From Myxococcus fulvus (GTDB lineage Bacteria; Myxococcota; Myxococcia; Myxococcales; Myxococcaceae): DNA of 64,000 nucleotides. A model generated the notes under the pieces. The model saw only the letters and a program-made list of their open reading frames with translations, ran no database searches and was not told where the DNA came from. Shown piece by piece: positions 44,280 to 51,529 of this stretch. Within the stretch, counting starts at the first letter, position 1, and every line of letters starts with the position of its first letter. The position numbers and the translations under genes are program-made. Where the stretch lies: positions 372,001 through 436,000 of the forward strand of contig NZ_FOIB01000001.1 of NCBI RefSeq assembly GCF_900111765.1, given 5' to 3'.

Positions 44280-45332
44280 TCACGGCCGGGTGGCGTGCGC
44301 GGAGAGGAACGCCTCCACCAGGGGGAAGATTTCATCCGGGGCGCGCCGGCCCAGCACCAGGTCCGCATGCCCGTAGTCCGCGCCGAAGCCGTGCCCCCGC
44401 CCGGCGACGAGGAACTTCACCGGGCCGCCCAGGGCCTCCTTCGCCCGCGCCACCGACATGGGAGGGGCGAGCAGGTCCTTGCTCCCCGCCAGCAACAGGA
44501 AGGGGATGCGCACGCCCGACAGCGCCTCGCGGTAGTCGAAGCCGCCGTCGTAGGTGGTGAAGCGGTTGGTGGAAATCCAGCGGGCGAACTGGCGCCCCAC
44601 GCCGCCGGCGATGTTGGCGGGCACGTTGGCCAGCGCGCGCCGCACCACGTCCGGCTCCATGTTCTCCGCCAGCATCATGTACCGGCTCAACGGGCCCGGC
44701 GGCGCGCCGAGCAGCGCGATGCTGGTGACGCGTCCGGTGGGGATGACCTTCAGCCGCAGGAGCGGCTCCACCTTCTGGATGAAGGTGCGCAGCCCGGGCT
44801 GCACCGCGAAGGTGAAGGGGCTGCCGAGGATGGCCGCCGCCCTCACCGGCGCTTGCGGATTTCGCGCCAGGTGGGCGTAGAGCATCAGCCCTCCCTTGGA
44901 ATGCCCCACCCAGAGTACTTCCTTGGAACCCGTGGAGATGACGGTGCGCAGCGCGGTGCGCACGTCGTGCTCGGCCTGATCATCGAACGTGAAGTCGGAG
45001 CAGTCGCCCGCCAGCCCCCGGCCGCGCAGCTCCATCACCCACGTCTCGAAGCCCGAGCGGGCCAGGTAGCGGGCCAGGCTGTACTGCTCGTCGAAGTCCA
45101 GGTGGAAGCGGTTGGCGCCCAGCCCGTGGCAGAGGATGACGGGCTCGGCATGCCGGCGCTCCCCTCGGGCGTGGTAGCGCCCCAATGAGATGGCCGCGCC
45201 GTCGTCCGTGGGCACCCGATAAAGCTCGTCCGGGCGGAACGTCAGCGTCAGCAGCCCTTCTTTTCCGCGCGTCATCGTCCGCGAGAAGAGGTCCGCCATC
45301 CGCCCCAGCCGCGCCGCCTGTCTACGTGTCAC
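44280..45332 (-). CDS. Alpha/beta hydrolase, PhaC-like
   Basis: A 350-residue hydrolase: oxyanion segment CHGLGANRFH, nucleophile elbow GHSKGG, acid AGSKD and histidine site GHGFGADYGHADLVLG. The last is characteristic of PHA synthase-like and related hydrolases, but Ser replaces the synthase Cys, so esterase or lipase activity is more likely. No signal peptide. GTG at 45332 is taken as start; ATG 45299 is equally possible. Monocistronic. Substrate unknown. Confidence 0.87.
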   Translation of the reverse strand: MTRRQAARLGRMADLFSRTMTRGKEGLLTLTFRPDELYRVPTDDGAAISLGRYHARGERRHAEPVILCHGLGANRFHLDFDEQYSLARYLARSGFETWVMELRGRGLAGDCSDFTFDDQAEHDVRTALRTVISTGSKEVLWVGHSKGGLMLYAHLARNPQAPVRAAAILGSPFTFAVQPGLRTFIQKVEPLLRLKVIPTGRVTSIALLGAPPGPLSRYMMLAENMEPDVVRRALANVPANIAGGVGRQFARWISTNRFTTYDGGFDYREALSGVRIPFLLLAGSKDLLAPPMSVARAKEALGGPVKFLVAGRGHGFGADYGHADLVLGRRAPDEIFPLVEAFLSAHATRP

Positions 45333-45393
45333 ACCCCTACTCTACGCCGGTCCAGGGCCCGTTGCCGTGTCCAATCCCGGGCAGTCACCCCTG

Positions 45394-45410
45394 TCGGCAG
45401 GGTGGTTGCA
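45394..45410 (+). promoter_or_regulatory. Sigma-54-type promoter for the CBS-domain gene
   Basis: TCGGCAGGGTGGTTGCA matches YTGGCACGNNNNTTGCW at 11 of 13 defined positions with exact spacing and a perfect TTGCA. It ends 35 bases before the ATG; GGAGGAA lies between. Confidence 0.5.
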
Positions 45411-45445
45411 AGGAGATGTAGGCATATTCGTCCGGAGGAAACTGG

Positions 45446-45763
45446 ATGCGGCAAAACAGGGCAATCAAGGAAGCGTTGTCATCCTTCATCGCCACCGTTT
45501 TTCCCACAGACACCCTCCTGCGTGCCCTGAGGGTGATGGAGCGGCACCAGGTACAGCTGTTGGGCGTGGTGGGGGAAGGTGGCGGACTGATGGGGTTGGT
45601 GAGCGAGCAGCACATCCTGGCGGCGTGGCGGGGAGATCCACTGGCCCCGGTGTCGGCGGTCATGGCGAGGGTGGGCGAGCCTCCTGCCGAGCGGCAGCGC
45701 TTCCGGCTGGGGTTGCCGAAGCTGACCCTGCGGCGCGGGGGCAAGGGACGCCTGCCCACCTGA
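45446..45763 (+). CDS. CBS-domain protein, single motif
   Basis: A 105-residue protein with one CBS motif: FPTDTLLRALRVMERHQVQLLGVV and GLMGLVSEQHILAAW. CBS modules usually come in pairs, so a single copy would dimerise to bind a nucleotide, or the second has been lost. The C-terminal tail is short and basic (LTLRRGGKGRLPT). A good ribosome site GGAGGAA is present. The sigma-54-like promoter suggests energy or starvation control. Confidence 0.8.
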   Translation: MRQNRAIKEALSSFIATVFPTDTLLRALRVMERHQVQLLGVVGEGGGLMGLVSEQHILAAWRGDPLAPVSAVMARVGEPPAERQRFRLGLPKLTLRRGGKGRLPT

Positions 45764-45810
45764 CGACAAGGGCGCGCCGGGCACGGCGTGGCGCTACAGT
45801 GCCGCCCCCC

Positions 45811-46098
45811 GTGCCGGACGACGCCCCCCGCTGGACTGTCTACATGCTGCGCTGCCGTGATGGCTCGCTCTACACCGGCGCCACCAACAACCTGGAGCGC
45901 CGGGTGGCCACCCATGGTCGGGGGCGGGGCGCGGCCTATACGCGGGCGCGGCTGCCGGTGACGCTCGTGTGGAGCGAGGCGGCCGAGGACCGGAGCGCGG
46001 CCCTCCGGAGGGAGGCCGCCATCAAGCGGCTGTCCCGAGGCGACAAGCTGCTGATGGTGGAGGCGGTCCGTCCGCCCTCCCGGCGTCGTGAGCGCTGA
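45811..46098 (+). CDS. GIY-YIG nuclease-superfamily protein (YhbQ/UPF0213 type)
   Basis: A 95-residue protein with the GIY-YIG core: WTVYMLRCRDGSLYTGATNN (VYML in place of GIY and YTG in place of YIG), then an Arg in LERRVATH and the Glu in LRREAAIKRLSRGDKLLMV. The stand-alone family has possible DNA-processing roles. The GTG at 45811 lacks a ribosome site, so a leaderless message or another start (GTG 45799) is possible. Confidence 0.85.
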   Translation: MPDDAPRWTVYMLRCRDGSLYTGATNNLERRVATHGRGRGAAYTRARLPVTLVWSEAAEDRSAALRREAAIKRLSRGDKLLMVEAVRPPSRRRER

Positions 46099-46177
46099 AG
46101 ACGGCTCACCGACGTCATACCGCGGAGCGGGGATGTCTGTTGCTGGGTGAGCCTTTCCCCGCGCATGTGTTTTTATC

Positions 46178-46196
46178 CCGGAATCCGGGTCTTTTC
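46178..46196 (+). terminator. Short hairpin with T-tracts
   Basis: CCCGG-AAT-CCGGG is followed by TCTTTT and preceded by TTTTTA. It lies about 80 bases past the GIY-YIG stop and before the next gene and could terminate either strand. This T-rich context is rare in the window. Confidence 0.4.
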
Positions 46197-46269
46197 CGTT
46201 CCGGGTGCCGATACACGAACGCCACTCCGCGCGTTACCGTGCATGCATTCCTCACAGCAGGGGGCGGTC

Positions 46270-46644
46270 ATGCTTCGGTCTCGTTCGGGAGTCTTCCTCG
46301 CGTTGGTCATCTCCGCCCTGGGCAGTGGCTGCGGGATGGTGGTGAACCACTCCCCCGAGGTCTCCGCCGGGCCCATCCCCAGCCCGAAGACGGTGGCGCC
46401 GGGCGAGGTGGTGCAGATGCTGTTCGAGGTGAAGGACCCGGACGGGGACGGCATGGAGTACTACTGGACGCAGTCGCCCGCGGAGCCCGCGGGCCGGTTC
46501 AGTGACCCGCGTGCGCGCGCCCCCACGTGGACGGCGCCGGACGTGGATGGGCCCAAGCACTTCCTGCTGCAGGTCAACGTGGTGGACAACGAGGGCGGCG
46601 GCGTGCTCGGCACGGCGCCGTCGGTGCTGGTGCGGGTGCCGTAG
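46270..46644 (+). CDS. Lipoprotein with one Ig/PKD-like domain
   Basis: A 124-residue predicted lipoprotein: lipobox ALGSGC (Cys20), then an Ig-like beta-sandwich with GEVVQMLFEVKDPDGDGMEYYW, WTAPDVDGPKHFLLQ and a closing strand. PKD-like domains bind proteins or carbohydrates at the surface. GGGGG before the ATG at 46270. It ends 3 bases from the convergent membrane-protein gene. Confidence 0.78.
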   Translation: MLRSRSGVFLALVISALGSGCGMVVNHSPEVSAGPIPSPKTVAPGEVVQMLFEVKDPDGDGMEYYWTQSPAEPAGRFSDPRARAPTWTAPDVDGPKHFLLQVNVVDNEGGGVLGTAPSVLVRVP

Positions 46645-46647
46645 TCC

Positions 46648-46956
46648 TCAGGGCGCCGTCTGGGGGGCGGCCGGGGGCGGAGCACCCGTGTCCCGGGCCT
46701 TGCGGTTGGCGCGCATGACGAAGAGCACGCCCAGCACCAGGAAGACGAAGGCGCCCACGCCCGCGCCGATGGTCTGGTAGTGGATGAGGTCCGTGGTGAC
46801 GTTGCGAATCACCTCGGGCAGGTTGCACATCGTCTGGGTGGCCAGCGGCGTCTCGTTGTACCAGCCCAGGTAGTTGGGCCCCACCCAGGACGCGACGAGG
46901 ACGCCCAGCAGCGTTCCCAGCAGGACGAAGTTGAGCAGCGTCTTGGCGGCGTTCAT
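46648..46956 (-). CDS. Small membrane protein with two TM segments, unknown
   Basis: A 102-residue protein: TM1 (LLNFVLLGTLLGVLVASWV), a periplasmic-type loop of about 35 residues with one Cys, TM2 (IGAGVGAFVFLVLGVLFVM) and a basic, Pro-rich cytosolic tail. ATG 46956 has GAGGTG at 8 bases. No family recognised. Confidence 0.7.
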   Translation of the reverse strand: MNAAKTLLNFVLLGTLLGVLVASWVGPNYLGWYNETPLATQTMCNLPEVIRNVTTDLIHYQTIGAGVGAFVFLVLGVLFVMRANRKARDTGAPPPAAPQTAP

Positions 46957-47043
46957 GGGCAAGCACCTCGGAAGGAGGACGGCGGGCCGTGCTTAGTATG
47001 TGCACGACGCGCGGGCCAGGGGGGAACGTGTTAAGGGAGGGGC

Positions 47044-47325
47044 GTGCCGCTGCTCCCGCTCGCCCTCCTGTTCAGTCTCGTCGCGCTGGTGTGCGCCGCC
47101 TTCCTCCTCGTCCACGCCTTTCGTCGCAGCGTGGGCACGGGGGTGATGGTGCTGCTCATCCCCTGCTACGTGTTCTTCTACGCGTTCAGCCAGTTCGAGC
47201 ACCGCCACAAGGGCTTCATCGTCGCGGGCTTCGTGTCGTGCGCGGCGCTGGCGGCGGTGTTCCTGGGGTTGGGGGCGCACGCGCTCGCGCCGCCGCCCAT
47301 CCGCTTCCCGCCGCCGGGCTTCTGA
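47044..47325 (+). CDS. Small membrane protein, unknown
   Basis: A 93-residue hydrophobic protein with three predicted TM segments (about 3-22, 33-50, 60-80) and a Pro-rich C-terminus (APPPIRFPPPGF). GTG start with GGGAGG 3 bases before. Nine bases separate it from the next gene on the same strand, so the two are probably co-transcribed. Function unknown. Confidence 0.65.
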   Translation: MPLLPLALLFSLVALVCAAFLLVHAFRRSVGTGVMVLLIPCYVFFYAFSQFEHRHKGFIVAGFVSCAALAAVFLGLGAHALAPPPIRFPPPGF

Positions 47326-47334
47326 CGCTCCGCC

Positions 47335-47748
47335 GTGGCGCGCTGCGGCCTTCATCCGGAACAGCCCGCGGTCGCCACCTGCGCGCGCTGCGGCACCTTC
47401 CTGTGCGCCGAGTGCGTGGAGCTGGTCCCGGAGGGCTCCGTGTGCGAGCCGTGCCGGGCGCGGCTGCGCAAGGAGGGGCCCGCGTCGCACGTGGCCTGGG
47501 GCGCGCTGGGGTTGGGCGTGGCGGGGCTGGTGTTCCTGCCGTGCTCGCTGGGGATTCCCCTGCCGACGCTGGTGGCGGGCGCGAGCGCCCTGGTGCTGGG
47601 CCTGCGTGAGACGGGGCGCATCCGCAGGGCGGAGAGCCCTGTCCGGGGGCTGTGGCCCGCGCGCGTCGGCTGGGCGCTGGGAGGGCTGACGCTCCTGCTG
47701 GTGCTCGCCTGGGTGGCGATGTTCCTGTTCCTCACCATCGACGGGTGA
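47335..47748 (+). CDS. Zinc-finger (B-box-like) membrane protein
   Basis: A 137-residue protein. The N-terminus has a zinc-finger-like arrangement: CGLHPEQPAVATCARCGTFL, then CAECVELVP and CEPCRARL, giving eight Cys/His ligands for two zincs. Two or three TM helices follow (WGALGLGVAGLVFLPC, GLTLLLVLAWVAMFLFL). Such fusions are common hypothetical proteins in myxobacteria. No clear ribosome site for the GTG start. Convergent with queE at 9 bases. Confidence 0.7.
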   Translation: MARCGLHPEQPAVATCARCGTFLCAECVELVPEGSVCEPCRARLRKEGPASHVAWGALGLGVAGLVFLPCSLGIPLPTLVAGASALVLGLRETGRIRRAESPVRGLWPARVGWALGGLTLLLVLAWVAMFLFLTIDG

Positions 47749-47757
47749 GGCCCGCCG

Positions 47758-48450
47758 TCAGACGCCGCGCTCGTTCGGGTCCCACATGTACTTGTGCATC
47801 TGGAGCTGGAAGCGGACGGAGAGCCGGTCCTCGATGGTCCACTCCGCCAGCTCGCGCGGGTGCAGCTTGCCGAACACGGTGGAGAACAGCAGCGAGAAGG
47901 GCTTCTCGGTGAGGCGGTGCTCGGCGATGAGCGCCTTGGACCACTCGTAGTCCTCGCGCGAGCCGATGACGAACTTCACCTCGTCGTTGGCGTTCATCGA
48001 CGTGAAGTTGCGCAAGTCGTTGCGCGCGCACTCGCCCGAGGAGGGCGTCTTCATGTCGACGATTTTGTGCACCGCCGGAGGCACCAGGCGCACGTCGATG
48101 GCGCCGCTGGTCTCCAGGAGCACGATGAGCCCCGCGTCGAGCATCGACTGCATCAGCGGATAGACGCCCGGCTGCAGGAGCGGCTCGCCCCCCGTCACCT
48201 CCACGCGCGGCGTGCGCAGGGCCTTCACCTGCTCCACCACGTCCGCGTTCTTCATCCGCGTGCCGCCGTGGAAGGCGAACTCGCTGTCGCAGTACGTGCA
48301 GCGCAGGTGGCAGCCGGTGAGGCGGACGAAGGCGCACAGCAGTCCCGCGTGCGAGGACTCGCCCTGGAGGGAGAGGTAGATCTCCTTCACCACCACGGAG
48401 TCGGCGGCGGGGACCAGACGGGGCTCGATGTGCGGACGCGCGGCGGGCAT
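47758..48450 (-). CDS. queE: 7-carboxy-7-deazaguanine synthase QueE
   Basis: A 230-residue radical SAM enzyme. It converts 6-carboxytetrahydropterin to 7-carboxy-7-deazaguanine on the way to queuosine. The 4Fe-4S/SAM motif is CHLRCTYC (Cys47, Cys51, Cys54), and LQGESSHAG, EVTGGEPLLQ and KTPSSGEC are family segments. The other queuosine genes (queC, queD, queF) are not in the window. The start at 48450 (MPAARPHIEP) is preferred to one at 48486. A large inverted repeat lies in the leader. Confidence 0.93.
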   Translation of the reverse strand: MPAARPHIEPRLVPAADSVVVKEIYLSLQGESSHAGLLCAFVRLTGCHLRCTYCDSEFAFHGGTRMKNADVVEQVKALRTPRVEVTGGEPLLQPGVYPLMQSMLDAGLIVLLETSGAIDVRLVPPAVHKIVDMKTPSSGECARNDLRNFTSMNANDEVKFVIGSREDYEWSKALIAEHRLTEKPFSLLFSTVFGKLHPRELAEWTIEDRLSVRFQLQMHKYMWDPNERGV

Positions 48451-48468
48451 GGCTTCTTCGTGAGACTG

Positions 48469-48520
48469 GGGGGAGCGGCGCTTCAACCCCAGTCAGCCCA
48501 CGAGGTCAAGCCGCTCCCCC
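48469..48520 (-). promoter_or_regulatory. 11-bp inverted repeat in the queE leader
   Basis: GGGGGAGCGGC and GCCGCTCCCCC, 30 bases apart, can form a strong hairpin ending 18 bases before the queE start. The loop contains TTGACC. It does not match the preQ1 riboswitch pattern as I know it. Confidence 0.4.
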
Positions 48521-48553
48521 ATCCCGAGCCAACGCCCCGGCCGCGCCACCGGA

Positions 48554-48590
48554 TTCCCCGCCCGTCCAGGAGGGAGCCGAGGGGCGGGAA
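48554..48590 (-). terminator. Hairpin after the MpaB-like gene
   Basis: TTCCC-C-GCCC pairs with GGGC-GGGAA across one bulged base, 54 bases after the oxygenase stop. Confidence 0.4.
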
Positions 48591-48644
48591 CCCCGAGCAA
48601 TCTGGAGCACTTGCGGCTGTCCGGACGCTTGGAGCCGTGGGTCC

Positions 48645-49586
48645 TCAGGAGCTGGCCGTGCCTTGCCGGGGCTGGGCGGCCTCGGGCTCCGCGGCGGGGG
48701 CGGCGGCCGGACGGCGGTGATGCACGGGGCAGCCCTGGGGGAAGGTGCCGAGCTTCTCGACGTCGAAGCCCTGAGGGTAGGTGCGCAGGTTGGTGCCCTC
48801 GCGCCCGAACAGCGGCGTCTCGCGAGGCGGCAGTGCGTAGCGCACGAACCGGCCGCGCAGCCAGAGCGCGGAGCGGAACACCTTCCGGCTGAGCGCGGAG
48901 GGGCGCGGGTAGCGGAAGGCGTCCAGGAGCTCATCCTCCATCAGCGTGCGCGCGAACAGCGTGACGAGCGACTTGGGCGCGAGGTTCGACGGAGGGAAGG
49001 TGGTGAGCAGCTCCAGCGTGGCGTCGGCGACGGCGCGGCTGCGTTCGTCGTAGGCGAAGTGCTTCGCCTCGTAGTCGTCCATGACGGTGGCGAAGTCGTC
49101 GTACGTCTCAGGGATGTCCTGGATGCCCATGTGGCGACCCATGGCGCGGTAGTAGTGGGTCCACGCCGTCACCTCGTGGGGCGTGAGGGCCCTCCAGCCG
49201 AACTCCGCGAGCCAGCGCACCGGCGTGACGACGAAGGTGCACAGCACGTAGCGCATGTCGTCGTTGGAGATGTCATAGGCGCCGTGCATCTGGTTCATCC
49301 GGCGCAGGGCCGAGCGCCCCTTGGGGCTGGCCAGGCCGTGCTCGAGGATGGCGTCGAGGATGAGCACGGTGTCGTCGTAGCGCTTCTGGGGGCGCGCGGT
49401 GAACTCACCGGTGTCGTGCAGCAGCACGCCGATGCTCGGCACCGCGTAGGTGCGGAACAGCGCGAAGCTGAGCGCCTGGGTGATGTCCCAGGGGAACTCC
49501 TGGGTGGCGAGGATGCGGACGATGTCCTCGTATTGAGTCACTGCGTCGAGGCGGTCGGTTCGGTCGCGCAGCGCGAAGCGCTTCAT
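48645..49586 (-). CDS. MpaB-family oxygenase (DUF2236)
   Basis: A 313-residue protein of the MpaB/latex-clearing-like family of heme oxygenases. Segments that fit are MNQMHGAYDISNDDMRYVL, FVVTPVRWLAEFGWRALT and the helix HYYRAMGRHMGIQDIPETY; the conserved His residues could bind heme. No signal peptide. GGAGGG five bases before the ATG. Possible substrates are polyketides, terpenes or polymers. It is monocistronic, between queE and nudC. Confidence 0.85.
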   Translation of the reverse strand: MKRFALRDRTDRLDAVTQYEDIVRILATQEFPWDITQALSFALFRTYAVPSIGVLLHDTGEFTARPQKRYDDTVLILDAILEHGLASPKGRSALRRMNQMHGAYDISNDDMRYVLCTFVVTPVRWLAEFGWRALTPHEVTAWTHYYRAMGRHMGIQDIPETYDDFATVMDDYEAKHFAYDERSRAVADATLELLTTFPPSNLAPKSLVTLFARTLMEDELLDAFRYPRPSALSRKVFRSALWLRGRFVRYALPPRETPLFGREGTNLRTYPQGFDVEKLGTFPQGCPVHHRRPAAAPAAEPEAAQPRQGTASS

Positions 49587-49661
49587 CCGGGTCCCTCCTG
49601 CGAGAGCTGGCCGGGCACTGTACCGAATGCCTGTCGCGCCCGCTTGTTGGCACTCGCCGGC

Positions 49662-50501
49662 CTATCGGCCGCTGGGAGGGATGGCCTTCACGCGCTCGAC
49701 GAAGGCGTCGATGAGGTGTCGGGCGATGCTCAGGCGCGGTGGGACGCGGGGCAGGTTGTCGGGGTGGAACCAGTGTGCCTCGGCGATCTCCTTGCCGTCG
49801 ACCTGGATGTCGCCGCCCGCGTACTCGGCGGTGAAGCCCACCATCAGCGAGCGCCCGAAGGGCCAGGGCTGCGAGCCGAAGTAGCGGATGTTCTTCACGT
49901 CGATGCCGACCTCTTCCCTCACCTCGCGCGCGACGCAATCCTCCAGCGACTCGCCAGCGTCCACGAAGCCCGCGAGCGTGCTGAACATGGGCTCGGGCAG
50001 GGTGGAGTTGCGCGCGAGCAACATCGTGTCGCCCCGGGTGACCAGGACAATCATCGCGGGGGAGATGCGCGGGTAGAACGGAGTGTTGTCCACCGGGCAC
50101 CTGCGGGCGCGCTCTCCGGCGACGAGCTGGGTGGGCTGGCCGCAGCGTCCGCAGAAGCGGTGCTGTACGTCCCACTCGGAGATGGCGAGCGCGCGGCCCG
50201 CGATGGCGAAACGCACCTCGTCCAGTCGCTTGTAGAGCGCGCGGGCGGGCACCAGCGTGGTGCCCTCGGGCGGCGTGAAGTCCCGGGCGAGCGGCGCGGT
50301 GTAGCAGTCCACGCCGTCCAGCGTGCCCAGGTAGTGCGCGGCCGGGACGACGTCGGGGAACGCCGCGCCGGTGGGCAGGACGATGGCGCCATCGCGCTCG
50401 GAGATGAGCAGCTCCATGCCGCGCGCGAGGAAGAGCAGCGCGTTGTCGCGAGGACGCGCGGGCGGCTCGTGGCTGGGGAGGAAGATGGGGGTGGGGCTCA
50501 C
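49662..50501 (-). CDS. nudC: NAD(+) diphosphatase / NAD-decapping Nudix hydrolase
   Basis: A 279-residue hydrolase splitting NADH (or NAD-capped RNA) into NMN(H) and AMP. N-terminal domain, then a zinc-ribbon-like FCGRCG...RRC, Nudix box G-x5-E-x7-REVREEVG and the NADH signature SQPWPFGRS. The fourth Cys of the ribbon is replaced (CPVD instead of CxxC), so zinc binding may be altered. GTG start. It precedes DoxX on the other side by 75 bases, same strand. Confidence 0.93.
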   Translation of the reverse strand: MSPTPIFLPSHEPPARPRDNALLFLARGMELLISERDGAIVLPTGAAFPDVVPAAHYLGTLDGVDCYTAPLARDFTPPEGTTLVPARALYKRLDEVRFAIAGRALAISEWDVQHRFCGRCGQPTQLVAGERARRCPVDNTPFYPRISPAMIVLVTRGDTMLLARNSTLPEPMFSTLAGFVDAGESLEDCVAREVREEVGIDVKNIRYFGSQPWPFGRSLMVGFTAEYAGGDIQVDGKEIAEAHWFHPDNLPRVPPRLSIARHLIDAFVERVKAIPPSGR

Positions 50502-50576
50502 GTGGGGCAGCTTAATGGGCCGGGCCCACGCACGCAGGACTCGTTCCTCGCCGGGGTGGGGGCACCCCGGGTGGCT

Positions 50577-51053
50577 TCACGGGTTCGTGGCGCCCCGGCG
50601 CGAGGCGAGCCACCCGTCCACGGTGAGGCGTGCATCGGCCGCGCGTGCCAGCAGGATGTAGTACGCGAGGGCGTAGCTCAGGTGCAGGCCCACGGTGCTC
50701 CACTGCTGTCGCAGGGACTCGCCGAAGGTGAGCGTGGACATGAGCAGGGCCCCCAGGGTGAGCACCCAGCGCAGCCGCAGGCCGAGGAGGATGCCCACGC
50801 CCACCGCCAGCTCGACGAAGGGCAGGCCGAGCGCATAGGCCCGCACGCTCCACTCGGGCAGGGGCGAGTCCGCGAAGTTCTTCACGATGCCGTCCGCGAA
50901 CGCGCCGGGTGCGCCCACCCGCGTCAGGCCGTGCAGGCCGATGTTGATGCCGAGGATGAGCCGGAGCACGCCGTGGGCGAGCTGGCGGTCCTCCCAGGGG
51001 CCGGTGCTCGCGGCGCCCCGGGGCGGGGAGGCTTCGGTGGGGCGGGACGTCAC
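50577..51053 (-). CDS. DoxX-family membrane protein
   Basis: A 158-residue protein with four predicted TM segments: GVLRLILGINIGLHGLTRV, then FVELAVGVGILLGL, WVLTLGALLMSTLTF and YALAYYILLA. DoxX-like proteins are linked to thiosulfate/quinone oxidation or redox stress. The N-terminus is Pro/Ser-rich. GTG start with AGGGAG upstream. Upstream is the glyoxalase gene on the same strand, 31 bases away, so the two may be co-transcribed. Confidence 0.85.
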   Translation of the reverse strand: MTSRPTEASPPRGAASTGPWEDRQLAHGVLRLILGINIGLHGLTRVGAPGAFADGIVKNFADSPLPEWSVRAYALGLPFVELAVGVGILLGLRLRWVLTLGALLMSTLTFGESLRQQWSTVGLHLSYALAYYILLARAADARLTVDGWLASRRGATNP

Positions 51054-51084
51054 GTCGGTTCTCCCTCGCGTGGGGGCGGGGGCT

Positions 51085-51483
51085 TCAGGTGCCCTGCTCG
51101 ATGAGCTCGACGCGGTAGCCGTCCGGGTCCTCGACGAAGGCGATGACGGTGGTGCCGTGCTTCATCGGCCCCGGCTCGCGGACGACCTTGCCGCCGGCCT
51201 CGCGGATGGCGTCGCACGTCTTGCGGATGTCCTTCACGCCCAGGGCCACGTGGCCGTAGGCCGTGCCCAGCTCGTACTTCTCCACGCCCCAGTTGTGGGT
51301 CAGCTCCAGCGCGGGGTGCGTGTCCTCGGGACCGAAGCCCACGAAGGCCAGGGTGAACTTCCCATCGGGGTAGTCGCGGCGGCGCAGCAGCGTCATGCCG
51401 ATGACTCGGGTGTAGAAGTCGAGCGACTTCTCCAGGTTCCCCACGCGCAACATGGTGTGCAGGATTCGCATGCCGCGCTTCAT
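51085..51483 (-). CDS. gloA: Lactoylglutathione lyase (glyoxalase I)
   Basis: A 132-residue metalloenzyme isomerising the methylglyoxal-glutathione adduct. Metal ligands are visible in order: His in RILHTMLRV, Glu in ALELTHNWG, His in AYGHVALGV and Glu near the end in YRVELIEQ, all matching E. coli GloA. Length is normal. ATG at 51483; a second ATG at 51471 (MRILHTM) is possible. Probably co-transcribed with the DoxX gene. Confidence 0.94.
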   Translation of the reverse strand: MKRGMRILHTMLRVGNLEKSLDFYTRVIGMTLLRRRDYPDGKFTLAFVGFGPEDTHPALELTHNWGVEKYELGTAYGHVALGVKDIRKTCDAIREAGGKVVREPGPMKHGTTVIAFVEDPDGYRVELIEQGT

Positions 51484-51529
51484 AACGCCCCGGGCGCCGC
51501 GCGTCTCGCGCGGGCTGTCGGCACTCGGA

